Positions 42,224-52,710 of a stretch of DNA of 64,000 nucleotides are shown one piece after another (within the stretch, counting starts at the first letter, position 1; each line of letters starts with the position of its first letter). This stretch comes from Tetramitus jugosus (Eukaryota; Heterolobosea; Eutetramitea; Acrasida; Vahlkampfiidae). The notes under the pieces were generated by a model that was not told the DNA's origin, made no database searches, and was given only the letters and a program-made list of their open reading frames with translations. The DNA lies in NCBI GenBank assembly GCA_937625935.1, contig OW569390.1:124001-188000 (forward strand), given 5' to 3'. The translations under genes were made by a program, and so were the position numbers.

Positions 42224-45200
42224 ATGTTGTCACTGAACCGATTAGTGACCGTTTTTGACAGTTCACCTCACTTTCCCTCCAAAAATTCCAATCAACATTC
42301 CTCCGCTGCTGCTACAGCAGGGGGTAGTATCAATAGCGGAGGGGCACGAGTCATGTCCATGAGTGATCAATTACAACAACAGCAGCAACAACAAGTGATT
42401 GGATATGAACGAGATCGTTGTAGCTTTCTAGTCAATTCATGCAGCAGAAACAGTAACCAAATTGAGTTGATTCAATTGGTTCCTCACCAAAAACAACAAG
42501 TCATTATGACTACAACAATGAACAATCATCATCCACTCTATCAATCAACAACAACAAGTGGAAAACAGCAACAACAACAACAACAGCCGAGCATTAACAA
42601 CAACAAACGTCATAGTAGTAATCGAGAAGAAATCAATCATCACAGTGAAGAGAGTCATCATGATGATGAAAATGATGATGATGATGACATTCGTGTCATG
42701 ACACCTAGTGAAGGCACTGATGCTCCTCCTCAACCAACAATTACAGTTTCTCAACCAAGAAGTATATCATCCAACAAGCAACAACAACAACAACAAAATG
42801 ATTCAACCTTACAACAACAACAACAACCATTACAGAGTACAGTAGTGACTGTTCGATCATTCAAACGATCACAGAGTATCACACTGTGTCAAATGGATCC
42901 TTCATTGCACTGTGTCAGTGCATCCATCAACACGAGTAGTGCTCACATTGTTGCCATGACTACTCTGAGGTACACTATTGTCAATGCCACGAGCAATCCG
43001 GTGAGTAGTGGACTGTATGAAACATTTTTGATACAATTGTCGGATTATACGAATCATTTTGATCAGAAACAACCCATATTGTTCAAACGGTCCAACCACT
43101 TTCAAAGGATACAGTTCGTCAGTGAAAATTCCTTTTTATTTTTTTGTGTCAATGAACCGCGAAATAATATTGGAGGTGGTAATAGTGGTAGTAATAGTAG
43201 TGGTGGTGGTAATGATCATTCAAATGTGAGTACTGCCTCGTTTCGAATCGAACTCTACAAATTCCAGTTGAATAAGAAGACGGGTCAGATGATGACAGCT
43301 CCGACACTCTATATGCTCATTTGTGATTCCTGTATGTGGTTTCAGTGGGATCCTGACATGTCCTATTTGTACTATATGGCATCGAATAAGCGAAAGGATG
43401 ATGGATCAACTGCATCGTCGTCATCTTTGTCATCATCGTCATCGTCGTCACACAATAACGCAACGCTGTATGTTTCGTGTTGGGCGTTGACCGAGAGCGT
43501 AAAGGTGGATCCAGTTTACAGGTACAATGTGCCCATTAAAGAGTCTGATTGCTATCACAATCATGACAAGTACAGAAAGAAGAGAGCAAGTGCAGATTTT
43601 TCGAATCATGTCTCACATCAGAGAATGCTCATGAAGGGATGTTGTCCTGGAATGGACTTTACGATAGTGTCTTTGGACAATAATGTCGATTGTTTGTGTA
43701 AGCAGGAAATTCATGACGTAGCACCTAATCGTAGATACATTATGATTCAAATATTTATTTTAACTCATCAACAAACAATCAAGTTTGCGATTCCAATTGG
43801 AAGACATGACGCTCAGAAATTTGCATTCTTTGGACGACAAAAGAATGTGCTTATTGCCTATGTTCCCGGCATCTTTTTGAAAATGATAACGATAAACAGG
43901 AACGAACAACCTGCCAATTTGGTAACATTATCTGCTGCCTCTAACGACTCTTCGCAATCCATCTCGAATCTATCCAGTGTCTGTAAGAGATCCATGGAGA
44001 GTGAAGCACAACTTATTCCCATTTTTTCCCGATTTAAGGCAGACTCATATGTGCTAAACACAACGAATGGCGAGATCTATTCCTATTTGATTAACAGTCC
44101 AGCTCTGCTGCACCTACTCAAAGCGAACTATATGAAAAATAATAACATTGAGAGATTGTTACCAATGTTGAATTGGTCGATCATGCATGAGTCCCCACTG
44201 AGGAAACACATTGATAACTCTCTACAACTTGACTTTTCTTTCCCAGAAATGATTATTTATAGTCTATATCAGTATAACAAGGAGTATTCACGTCAAAGAC
44301 TACAAAGTACCTATTTATTCAAAGAGTTTATATTGGCGACATCTTTTATGATCGCGTCTGACATTTATAAGATGGAGGTGGAATTTTTGACATGCATTCC
44401 CAACTCTATCATTGCTGCCCATCCATATCACAAGGTTGGTTCTGCTCCTCCCATTAATCTGCTCGCGGAAGTCGGCCGTAGTCCCACATGGAATCAGGAT
44501 GAACGAAGTCTACCTGCTTCTGCAAATCAAACACCCATATCAGATATGCTGCTGAAAAATCCATACGAAACAGAAGACAGTTTATCTCCTAGTTCAGCCC
44601 CTGCTATAGTGAAGACTCTGTGGCAGAAATTATCCAATAAGCCTGAGCAGGAACACGTATCGGAGCCGCAGTCGACGATACCAAGATCTCCCAGCGAAAT
44701 GGCATTTGATAAGTTTATTAAGACCAAACAGGAACATATTGAATCAGATTATATTGCCCTTTGTTGGCGATTTGCCTTCTATCAATCGCTTCGAGGTTGT
44801 ATCTCGAATGCAAAGATTGGTAAGGCTTGGGCTGCTAAAAAATGGGCAGCTGGTTATACCTTTATCGTCGCTGGTCAGGTTTCTAGATTGTTCCAAATCA
44901 TACAAAGTTTGTCAATCCGAGCTATTCAGTCACTGGATGTATCGAATGAAAATTATGGTCAAGCAACGCTCGAAGAATGCAAGTGGTATTTCCACCTGCT
45001 AGAATTATTCTATCGGACACTCGAGGAATTATCAGTGCCTGTTGCCCCACATTTTCACTTTGAATTCTCCTTGATTGCATTCCATGTTTTACCACGAAGA
45101 ACATTCATGCAATATGTGAGAAATAAGGTGATTTTTATTACGCAAGCATTTGTTGACTATATTCACTCGACTGAGTTGTGCAGAGATGCATCGTTTTACA

Positions 45201-45877
45201 ACACACTTTTGCACTACATGGTTAGGAACCGCGAAAGAAATGCAACATCCACTAGATCTGCACGACTTCAATCCGAGCTTGCCTATCTTGAGAGTGATAC
45301 GAGATGCGTACATACACTTGTATCCTACTATCACAGCTTAGCATTCCAAGATAAGATTGCAACATCGCTTGCTGTATTGGAAAAAGAAAATAAGTCTTCA
45401 CGAACGACCAAGAGTCTTGAATCGCATCTCATTGAAAAGATTTTTGACGATGAAGATACAGCGTCATGGGATCCTTATAATTATATTTATGGCAACTCTG
45501 ATGTAGACTCTGAAACGGATGCAACACAGGACTACTCAGATCCTGCCTTCTCTCCCATGGCTTCATTCATGAACAATATGCATGGTCAACACGTCGGAAG
45601 TTATTCGGGTAGTAGTTACATGTCCTTCTCCAGATCTCGTCCTAACTCTCCACCGAGTACTAGGTCGTTCAATGGCCAGTACAGTCCTAATTCCACTCCA
45701 CCATCCTCCACTCTGATGCCTCCATCATCGCTACACAGACGATCCAATAGCTTTTCCAATTCGAACCAAAACATGTCACAGCCACAGTACCACTCGCTTC
45801 AACTCACAGACAGCCGACGCTTCTTTATTCACGAACATAGCATCGGCATCCTCAGGGAGCATATCCCATGGCTCTAA
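42224..45877 (+). CDS. GSAP: Gamma-secretase activating protein / pigeon-like protein (1,217 aa)
   Basis: Single exon. Residues 1-210 are low complexity (Gln, Asn, Ser and His runs). The region from about 220 to 640 reads like the GSAP propeller. FQWDPDMSYLYYMASNKRK matches the family pattern of an AQWD followed by a LYYID strand. IQIFILTHQQTIKFAIPIG and VLIAYVPGIFLKMITI match the VFYIHKGHSKTF and YVAVYLPGHFFHLL segments. SYVLNTTNGEIYSYLIN matches the LVLDCCSGKLY segment. The C-terminal half is helical with a Ser/Pro-rich end. In animals GSAP is linked to gamma-secretase cleavage and membrane lipid homeostasis; its ancestral role is unclear. The pattern match is from memory and needs a profile search. 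Confidence 0.72.
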   Translation: MLSLNRLVTVFDSSPHFPSKNSNQHSSAAATAGGSINSGGARVMSMSDQLQQQQQQQVIGYERDRCSFLVNSCSRNSNQIELIQLVPHQKQQVIMTTTMNNHHPLYQSTTTSGKQQQQQQQPSINNNKRHSSNREEINHHSEESHHDDENDDDDDIRVMTPSEGTDAPPQPTITVSQPRSISSNKQQQQQQNDSTLQQQQQPLQSTVVTVRSFKRSQSITLCQMDPSLHCVSASINTSSAHIVAMTTLRYTIVNATSNPVSSGLYETFLIQLSDYTNHFDQKQPILFKRSNHFQRIQFVSENSFLFFCVNEPRNNIGGGNSGSNSSGGGNDHSNVSTASFRIELYKFQLNKKTGQMMTAPTLYMLICDSCMWFQWDPDMSYLYYMASNKRKDDGSTASSSSLSSSSSSSHNNATLYVSCWALTESVKVDPVYRYNVPIKESDCYHNHDKYRKKRASADFSNHVSHQRMLMKGCCPGMDFTIVSLDNNVDCLCKQEIHDVAPNRRYIMIQIFILTHQQTIKFAIPIGRHDAQKFAFFGRQKNVLIAYVPGIFLKMITINRNEQPANLVTLSAASNDSSQSISNLSSVCKRSMESEAQLIPIFSRFKADSYVLNTTNGEIYSYLINSPALLHLLKANYMKNNNIERLLPMLNWSIMHESPLRKHIDNSLQLDFSFPEMIIYSLYQYNKEYSRQRLQSTYLFKEFILATSFMIASDIYKMEVEFLTCIPNSIIAAHPYHKVGSAPPINLLAEVGRSPTWNQDERSLPASANQTPISDMLLKNPYETEDSLSPSSAPAIVKTLWQKLSNKPEQEHVSEPQSTIPRSPSEMAFDKFIKTKQEHIESDYIALCWRFAFYQSLRGCISNAKIGKAWAAKKWAAGYTFIVAGQVSRLFQIIQSLSIRAIQSLDVSNENYGQATLEECKWYFHLLELFYRTLEELSVPVAPHFHFEFSLIAFHVLPRRTFMQYVRNKVIFITQAFVDYIHSTELCRDASFYNTLLHYMVRNRERNATSTRSARLQSELAYLESDTRCVHTLVSYYHSLAFQDKIATSLAVLEKENKSSRTTKSLESHLIEKIFDDEDTASWDPYNYIYGNSDVDSETDATQDYSDPAFSPMASFMNNMHGQHVGSYSGSSYMSFSRSRPNSPPSTRSFNGQYSPNSTPPSSTLMPPSSLHRRSNSFSNSNQNMSQPQYHSLQLTDSRRFFIHEHSIGILREHIPWL

Positions 45878-46217
45878 CAAAGTGAAGCCACACAATAAAC
45901 ACAATAAACACAATAGAAAACGCCCAGAAGGTCCGTGTCCATGTCTTTTCTGCTCTTTTCTCCGCTTTCTTCTCTGTTCTTTCTCAACTCTACCCCAGTG
46001 AGACAGGAGTTATCAAAAACAATGTAATCGTCTGATAGGTTAATCGCGATCGGTTTATTTTACTGGGGTCTTTAGCCTTCCATGCACATCATTCATACAA
46101 CAACCTCAAAATGTTAATGGGCAATTCCATGCCCAAAAACAACCTGAACCAACGAAATTGCACGTCGTCGAAACTTCAAAATGAAAAATATCCGACAGAC
46201 AACGAAACACAAACAAA
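45878..46217. other. Intergenic region between GSAP-like and AlkB-like genes
   Basis: An AATAAA-rich stretch (three copies of ACAATAAACACAATA-type units at 45893-45912) directly follows the GSAP-like stop and probably forms its 3' end. A pyrimidine-rich tract follows (45940-45990). No gene is seen. Confidence 0.5.
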
Positions 46218-47042
46218 ATGGACACAACAACAATAACAACATCACTGACAACAACACAACAAGAACAACACAGTGCACGAATTCCAAGAAAAGAAGATGT
46301 ACTCTTCTTCCCCAACCACACTCAAATTCACATACCAGGACTAGACTACTATCCATCGTACTTGTCACCTGACGAAGTGAATCGTGTCATGGAGATTATT
46401 GATGGAAATACGTGGATCAAGGAAATTAGACGGCGTCAACAACACTATGGCTATGTTTATTATCATACGCGCCATAATTTGCCTACAGTTCAACCCAGTG
46501 AACAAGAAAAGGCTGACGATCGAAAATTGCCGCTCGAAAGTTTCGATTTTTTGATTGAACGGATGATTCGCGATGGAATTTTCCCGCGCGATGACCCGCC
46601 AACCCAATGTCTCGTAAATGAGTATTTGGAAAATACGCGCATTGCGTCGCACGTGGACAATGCAAAAGCTTTTGGTGATGTGATTGCTGGGGTGAGCTTG
46701 GTGAGTCCATGTTACATGACAATGAGAAATTGTGAGCACTTGAATGAAGAAACAAGGTTTTACATGGAAGTTGGCTCATTGTATGTGATGAAACATGAGG
46801 CAAGGTATGGTTGGCAACACGGTATCACTCAAATGAAGCACTTTGAGCATCCAGTGACTGGTGAAGTCACTCATAGAGATGCTCAATATAGGCGCGTGAG
46901 TCTCACGTTTCGAAAAATACTGGTAGAGGGCACAAAGAATGGAGAGAATCCAGAACATGAAGAAGAATTGTTTTGGAGTCGGTCAAAGGCAGAGGAAGAA
47001 CAGGACTCATCAGATGTTGTAGTGGTGGAACGAGAAGAGTAA
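46218..47042 (+). CDS. AlkB-family 2-oxoglutarate/Fe(II) dioxygenase (274 aa)
   Basis: A double-stranded beta-helix dioxygenase. The iron triad is readable as His145-x-Asp147 in IASHVDNAKAFGD and His201 in YGWQHGI. The 2-oxoglutarate-binding Arg is in RRVSLTFRKI. The N-terminal part LDYYPSYLSPDEVNRVMEII and the sequence QCLVNEYLENTRIASHVDN fit the ALKBH8/ALKBH4-type branch rather than the bacterial AlkB repair enzymes. The family oxidatively demethylates or hydroxylates nucleic acids and some proteins. No RRM or methyltransferase domain is attached, so it is not a full ALKBH8. The acidic C-terminus is disordered. Confidence 0.85.
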   Translation: MDTTTITTSLTTTQQEQHSARIPRKEDVLFFPNHTQIHIPGLDYYPSYLSPDEVNRVMEIIDGNTWIKEIRRRQQHYGYVYYHTRHNLPTVQPSEQEKADDRKLPLESFDFLIERMIRDGIFPRDDPPTQCLVNEYLENTRIASHVDNAKAFGDVIAGVSLVSPCYMTMRNCEHLNEETRFYMEVGSLYVMKHEARYGWQHGITQMKHFEHPVTGEVTHRDAQYRRVSLTFRKILVEGTKNGENPEHEEELFWSRSKAEEEQDSSDVVVVEREE

Positions 47043-47104
47043 AGTTTAACTTGTTTTTAAATTCTCAAAAGTTAAGTTGTATTTGATTATTGTTGTTATT
47101 GTTG

Positions 47105-48717
47105 TTAAACATTTGCTCTTGCTTCTGTTCTTTCTCCTCTCTTCTTCATGACGAGATTCTCCTTGGCAATTTTAACAGTGACCAATGGTTGTTCTCTTGG
47201 ATAGTACGTCTTGGCATCTTTGCCTTGTTCGAGCTCAAATCGATAGCGTTGCAGCAACTTGACAGCAATGGCTAGTGTTTCAACAAGAGAGAATTGGAAA
47301 CCAACACACTTTCTTGCACCGAAACTGAACGGAAGGTATGATATTGGATCATATCTCTCATTGAATCGATCTGGATTGAAAACATTAGGATCTTTCCAGT
47401 TTGCAGAATTCAAGTGAACACGATAGACATCAAGCCAGATAAAAGTATCCTTTGGGACAGCGTATCCACAAATGACATCCTTTGATTTTGGTGTCTTTGG
47501 CAACATATCTACAGCACTGTGTTTTCTCAAGCTCTCCTTGACACAATTGTTCATGTAGGTGAACTTGGAAAAGTCATCATAGGTGAACGTTCTTCCTTCC
47601 AGAACTCTGTCAACCTCCTCAATGCACTTTTCCTGAACATCTGGATTCTTTGCCAGTTCTGTGAACAAGTGTCCCAAGTTGGTTGCAGAGGTCTCATGAC
47701 CAGCAAACAAGAAAATAAACGAGTCAGATATAATCTCCTCCTGAGTCAATCTAGTCTCATCAGTACCGTTCTCATTCGATTCCAATAGTAAGCTCAACAA
47801 ATCAGCACCAGAACCATCCTGGGCAGCACTTCGAGCAGCAATTAATTCCTGGATGTACTTCTTTGTTTCAGCAATACCAGTCATTGGAGTACGGAAAATA
47901 GGCAACTTGTGAAGGTATGTTGGAACGAGCATGTGCAGAGCTGTTCCGAGAGTACTTGTAATTTCCAAGGAATCATAGAACGATTTCACGTGCTTGGTCT
48001 TATCGAAAAGTGTATGTTTTGCGTTGGCATCATCCTCATGGAACACATTCAAATTGACACCAAAGTTTGACTTTCCAATAATGTCCATTGTAACATCTGT
48101 CATGTCCGAGTTCACTTCCAACGTCATGGTCTTCTCCAGTCTCTTGATCAACAAATCTGTTGACTCGTTCGAGATTTCCACCAATGCTCTCAGGTTTCTC
48201 TCTTGGAACGCAGGCTCAACTATTCTTCTGTGCTTTCGATGGACCCCCTCCTTGCTCACACTGACAATATTGTCTCCATATCTGAACAAGTTGAAACATT
48301 TTGTTAGTAAGCTGTGAAAACTTTACAAAAAACTTTACAAAACAACAACACATTAAAAAAAAAAACCAAGAACACATACACCATCAATGCATGATAAATT
48401 GGTGGTTTGGTATAGTTGGAAGCATTCTTTGACATTACGTGCTTCACAGCTTCCAAATTGTTCAACACAACGGCCGTGCTCCATCCAGAAGTAATACGAT
48501 ACACTGGATATTGACTAAATCGTTCACCAAGTGCCAAAACATCCTTGTAAGACCCGAGGTACATGTAAGGAGCCAGAATTGGGATTTTCATGGGACCAAA
48601 TGGCAGCAGTTGACTCACACCAGGAATATGTCTATAGAGCCAAATTGCATGGAGATGACGGCCAATGGCATAAGTAAGAGCCACTATAATAGTGGACAAG
48701 ATCAAAGCTAACAACAT
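47105..48717 (-). CDS. Cytochrome P450 (about 504 aa)
   Basis: Two exons, 48717-48380 and 48281-47105, with a 98-nt intron (donor GTATGTG, acceptor TTCAG) that joins YHALMV to YGDNIVSV. An N-terminal membrane anchor (LLALILSTIIVALTYAI) and Pro-rich hinge place it on the ER. The I-helix motif is FAGHETSATN (about residue 305). ExxR is in KESLRKH. The haem loop PFSFGARKCVGF (about residue 431) has the cysteine ligand. All catalytic signatures are intact, so it should be a working monooxygenase using a P450 reductase. The nearest subfamily resembles CYP4/CYP3-type enzymes. The substrate is unknown. Confidence 0.92.
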
Positions 48718-48921
48718 GTTGTGTTTTTGTTTTGGGCGAGTAATGGAAGTTGATCAACATCAAGTTTCTCGTCGACTTTCGGCTCTTTTTGAACAAATAA
48801 TGCGAAATTGTCGCTCCTTGTTTGGAAGTTTTGCGCAACGTCCGGTCGGAGCTAGCAATTGGCCTCCACAACGGATAGAGATTTACCCTTTTGAGTCGTT
48901 GGCCTTACGTTCTGCAATGTA

Positions 48922-50630
48922 TTAGTATTGCGTATCTCTGAATTGAGAGCACCAGGAAACGATGCCAGGAAACTCATGGATTGGTTTCTCCAGTTTCTTG
49001 TAGTGGTTAGGACTGTACCAGATCAATAATCGAGGAACGATGGCTTCTTGTATCACAAACTCACCAGAGTCCAGCTCCCATTCAGCCATTTGGTCGGTCA
49101 CTCTTCCAATATACTTTACGACAAGAGCATATTCAGGGGCTTCTGAACCATTAAGTGCCTTTACTCCTACCCCACCAAAGTATTGTGTTGAATTCCTTCT
49201 GGCGGATGTAAGTCTCGGAAATAGATCATCATGGAATTGTGGATGGAAATGACTTATCTTGTCCAAGTGTACATCTGGATTCTTCATGTTACGTTGTGCT
49301 TTGACCTCTGTTGTTGAATCAAAATAGTGTGAGTTAGAGACATTTCAATCTGAACATTATGCAAGTTATGATACGAACGTTCATACACATCTTCAGAGCT
49401 TTTGTCCACAGAAAGGAATGCATACAATTTTGCTTCACTTCCAAATGCATCCTCGCTGTTTGGTACGATTGCTGGGCTCAAGTAAATCCTGTTGGATAAC
49501 ACCAACCAGAGCACCTGATTAACCTTTGTATCTGACAGTAAATCAAGATTGTCTGCCCGAAGTGAGCGATTTTCCAACCACCTTTTTAAATGATTAATAT
49601 GCGGTGTATCACTTAATTCATCATTGAGGTCTGGAAGCTTCCTCCCAGCTCGTGGCAGCTGTTCGTCATAAAACAAACAGGGGAATGGGGCAAAACAGCC
49701 TTCTTTGTAAGCTTTTGCACTCGACAAAATATATCTCAATAAAGGTTCCTCATACTTGAGGTAGTGTCTCAACAATGAATATCCAAATCCAGATTCCCTT
49801 GCATGATCCAAACACTTCAATACATTGATGAATCCAGGTCGATAACCCGAAGTGACCGTTCTTCCAGACACTAAACACTTTGAACTTGACATTTGTATCT
49901 CTGATCGTACCAACTGGACAATACTAGAGAGAACTCCTCGAGTAGGAACGTTTCGTATCTCATCGAACATTGTACAGAAATGAGGATACTGTTTGAAGAA
50001 TGCACGAATTGCAATTTGGAGCAACATGGACAAACCAAAATCATTTCTGTCTTGGTTCATTTGTATGGCTACTCTCAAAAGAGACTTGGAATCACTTTCA
50101 TCAACTTTAATGCTCTTTTCGTCTGCTTGCTCCTCGAGCTTTTCATTCTTCTGGTTCTTATGGTCGAATGGAGGGTCATCGTTCAACCTCGAAGGTTGAA
50201 ACACTTGCACATGCACAGAATTATCATCAATCTTCTTATTGAGATACTCACTGGGCACTCCCAGATCCAACCTCACATATACTACAATTGCACTGTCTTT
50301 GTCAATAAATCTCGCACCAAAAAAATTGTGCGAAGCTCTGGGAAGTAATTGTAAAGCATCCAACGTCAACAGAATATGAACACATTGTTCATTGTGTTGG
50401 TTCTTCTCAGAAGGAACAAGGCTCAAATCTGCAGTCAATTCCGCTTGTGTCATGACGACACAATGGCGTACTTGAGCCTGTTGGTCGATCAACAATTGTT
50501 TGCTTTCATTTCGTAAGCTTTCAATCATTTTCTGATTGGAAGTAATGTTGGACTCATGGACAAGAAATGGTTCGTCTGAACAGAGAACCTTCTCAATGCA
50601 CACGGCAGTGCTATTGTTCTGACTTGTCAT
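48922..50630 (-). CDS. Orphan protein, probably two exons (about 560-570 aa)
   Basis: Frame 50705-49284 (473 codons) and frame 49287-48922 (121 codons) are adjacent in different frames. The ends meet as ATGA at 49284-49287, but a short intron is likelier. One phase-consistent possibility is a GTGTAT donor after codons for SSED near 49390 and a CAGAG acceptor near 49304, joining to VKAQRNMKNPDVHLDKI. The Met at 50630 (MTSQNNSTAV) is a better start than 50705. The protein has conserved-looking segments (GFINVLKCLDHARESGFGYS, YAFLSVDK, YALVVKYIGRV) but I recognise no family. No transmembrane helix or catalytic motif is seen. Confidence 0.6.
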
Positions 50631-50705
50631 CTTTTTTTCTCTAAAATGTTCCAACAGAAGTTCCAGATGCCACACAAATACTCTTTCAACAATGAGGGAT
50701 GACAT

Positions 50706-51432
50706 GAACTCCCAGTTGCGGTTTGCTTACAACTGGTATCGGCGGCAGTTCCATAGGACCAAGTGTTTGTTGGGTGAAATTTGGGGTCAAAGTTAGAACT
50801 GGAATCAAAGTGTGACAAAACAAAGATGAATGACATTTGGACGCAAGTGTCACACTTTATCGTATTCAAGGAGATAATTAACACTCTGCAACAATTAAGG
50901 GCAAATGCACTACCTCTCATAAGTTCAAGGAGCGCTTACAGACTATCGAGAGCCATCATTGCGTTGCAAGATTTGGAAGACTCACAAGGAAGGACATTGA
51001 AGACTCTTCTTGTGAACAAGAAGACGTACAACATTTTGTTTCTGCCTTGCACTGTATCATGAGATTGGTGTAATTACTTCAAAATCATCGTCCACTCCTA
51101 CAACAACTTCATTTTTATCAACGCGTTGTTCGACAAAATCATTGTCATCGTTGTTGTGACTCCTTGATGCACTAGAAAAAAATTTTTCGAGTCCCATTGA
51201 TTTTTAGTTATTTTTTTTACTTCTGGAGGACCCTCATCCGGATGTCACATACAATAGAAGGAACCTTTTAGATACAGTAGCTTAGCACAGGTGACAAGAT
51301 ACTAGCCTTTTTTACAACGATATTTCATCTTCTTCATCTTCTTCAAACTCCTTCTGAAAAAGCCAAACTTATCATTAACTATCAAACAAAACTTCGTTTG
51401 TGTATGATTTAATGTCAAATTTTAGTTTGTAT
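50706..51432. other. Unassigned region with two weak coding candidates
   Basis: On the plus strand, a 34-codon frame 50692-50796 (FAYNWYRRQFHR) and a frame at 50826-51062 (MNDIWTQVSHFIVF, then ISSRSAYRLSRAIIALQDL) might belong to one small gene split by a short intron; neither is recognised. On the minus strand, a short acidic stretch KEFEEDEEDEISL ends at a TAA (51312-51314) directly after a TTTTTCAG acceptor-like site. It could be a terminal exon, perhaps an alternative 3' end for the adjacent secreted-protein gene. Nothing here is firm. Confidence 0.3.
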
Positions 51433-52170
51433 TTACAATGGTTTTGTGGGATGATCAATTGTCAACTCAGAACTGCACTCTTCCGTTCGATAACCGAAAG
51501 GAACAGTTAAGAACACAACTTCAGGCATGTAAGGTATCTCCAGAGTGGCCGATGCCATGGCACTGAAACATTGCTTCTCAAAATTAACCCTAATATCACT
51601 GAATGACAAACAAAGATTCACTTGCAATTGATCCAACACTGGTACACAAATTGGAATTCTCATGTCAGACATTGACACATCCTTCTCGTACACTGTATAG
51701 TCATTGACTATCATTTTAAAGTAGGCAGACTTGTGAATAATATCAATGGCTCCTGATGTGCACAGTGTCAATTTCATCAACTCATGATTCAGTAGTTCAA
51801 TGTTCATTGGCCCCACGCAACATGAAATCTTGTAGTCATCGATATCGCACTTTCTATTGACCATGAATCGACCCTTGGTTGGCTCAAGTTGTTTAACGAG
51901 TTGACTGTACAACAAGTATTGGTTCAATCGAGTGTCATCACTGGTTCCTCCATTCTCGAAACGTTTCTTGTTTTGAGGACGATTGTATCTCATCTTGGGG
52001 GTGTCATATGCAATTTGAGCCTTTCTAATGAGGGAAGCACGGAGAATATCGTCATACTTTTTGGCCAGTGGGACTCGATCGACTCTGACCTCAGAGTGCA
52101 CAACGAGTAGAGAAGAAGTCAGTATGCAAAAGAGCAGTAACAGGAGAAGGGATGAGTGGTTTTGATTCAT
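51433..52170 (-). CDS. Secreted cysteine-containing protein (245 aa)
   Basis: The N-terminus is a clear signal peptide (a leucine run, then LTSSLLVVHS). A basic segment of about 100 residues follows, with dibasic sites. A C-terminal domain of about 130 residues has regularly placed cysteines (CDIDDYKISCC, LTLCTSG, IPICVPV, VNLCLSF, KQCFSA, EECSS), probably disulfide-bonded beta structure. The pattern faintly resembles secreted domain families of unknown function (DUF4773-like), but I am not sure. There is no membrane anchor. The stop is followed by a GTAAAT donor-like string, so an extended C-terminus by splicing is possible. Confidence 0.68.
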   Translation of the reverse strand: MNQNHSSLLLLLLFCILTSSLLVVHSEVRVDRVPLAKKYDDILRASLIRKAQIAYDTPKMRYNRPQNKKRFENGGTSDDTRLNQYLLYSQLVKQLEPTKGRFMVNRKCDIDDYKISCCVGPMNIELLNHELMKLTLCTSGAIDIIHKSAYFKMIVNDYTVYEKDVSMSDMRIPICVPVLDQLQVNLCLSFSDIRVNFEKQCFSAMASATLEIPYMPEVVFLTVPFGYRTEECSSELTIDHPTKPL

Positions 52171-52499
52171 AATGTTGATGTATTGTCAGTGGTTTCTTTG
52201 TATTCACACTCTGATTGAAAAGACTCAAGGAAAGCTTTTTTCGGTTGACCAGATCTCTCATCTGGATATTTCAGGAATTATTTTCAGTAAACAAGAAAAA
52301 CAAATACGTGTTGCCTTGAATAAATAACAAAACAAACACATCCGATCCATCCTTGGCAGTTTTTCTGGACAAGAATACATCGTAAAATGTCGAGTTTTGG
52401 GAAGAGGGAAAGGTCCAGTATCTAGCACGCAACTCACCTGATCACAATTCAAGGCTCGCAATTGAATCACTCCAGGTCTTCTTGGAACCACGCGTACAG

Positions 52500-52514
52500 C
52501 TTCTGGGCGTGCAG
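52500..52514. repeat. Target-site duplication of LINE tail E, left copy
   Basis: CTTCTGGGCGTGCAG; matches 52657-52671 with one mismatch, consistent with an older insertion. Confidence 0.75.
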
Positions 52515-52656
52515 TTTTTTTTGTTTTTTTTAATACAACCATTGCGGTTGCTCACTTTATTATCAATACATTTTCATCAGCCATCGCTCATTGAGCGATG
52601 GTTCTTGGTCTTCTGATTAATTCCCAATGACGCTCGCAGAGCGTCATTGCTGTTGT
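52515..52656 (-). mobile_element. LINE E: 142-bp solo 3' tail of a LINE B-type element
   Basis: It contains only the 3' end of a LINE B-type element: both UTR hairpins (52581-52601, CCATCGCTC / GAGCGATGG; 52625-52649, CAATGACGCTC / GAGCGTCATTG), the AATGGTTGTATT motif and an A-rich tail. It is flanked by a 15-bp target-site duplication with one mismatch. Severe 5' truncation stops a few bases before the second hairpin. The insertion is 39 bp upstream of tRNA-Leu and in opposite orientation. Confidence 0.85.
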
Positions 52657-52671
52657 CTTCTGGGCGTTCAG
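52657..52671. repeat. Target-site duplication of LINE tail E, right copy
   Basis: CTTCTGGGCGTTCAG; partner of 52500-52514. Confidence 0.75.
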
Positions 52672-52710
52672 ATGAGCGGGAATATCATCCTACAGTTATA
52701 CAAATAAGAA

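Noticed and set aside
50627..50920. 97-codon minus-strand ORF upstream of the orphan gene
   Set aside because: It overlaps the orphan gene's 5' end in another frame and shows no protein-family features.
52258..52542. 94-codon minus-strand ORF
   Set aside because: Its start lies in the LINE E tail and it crosses the target-site duplication; no family features. Probably a chance frame.
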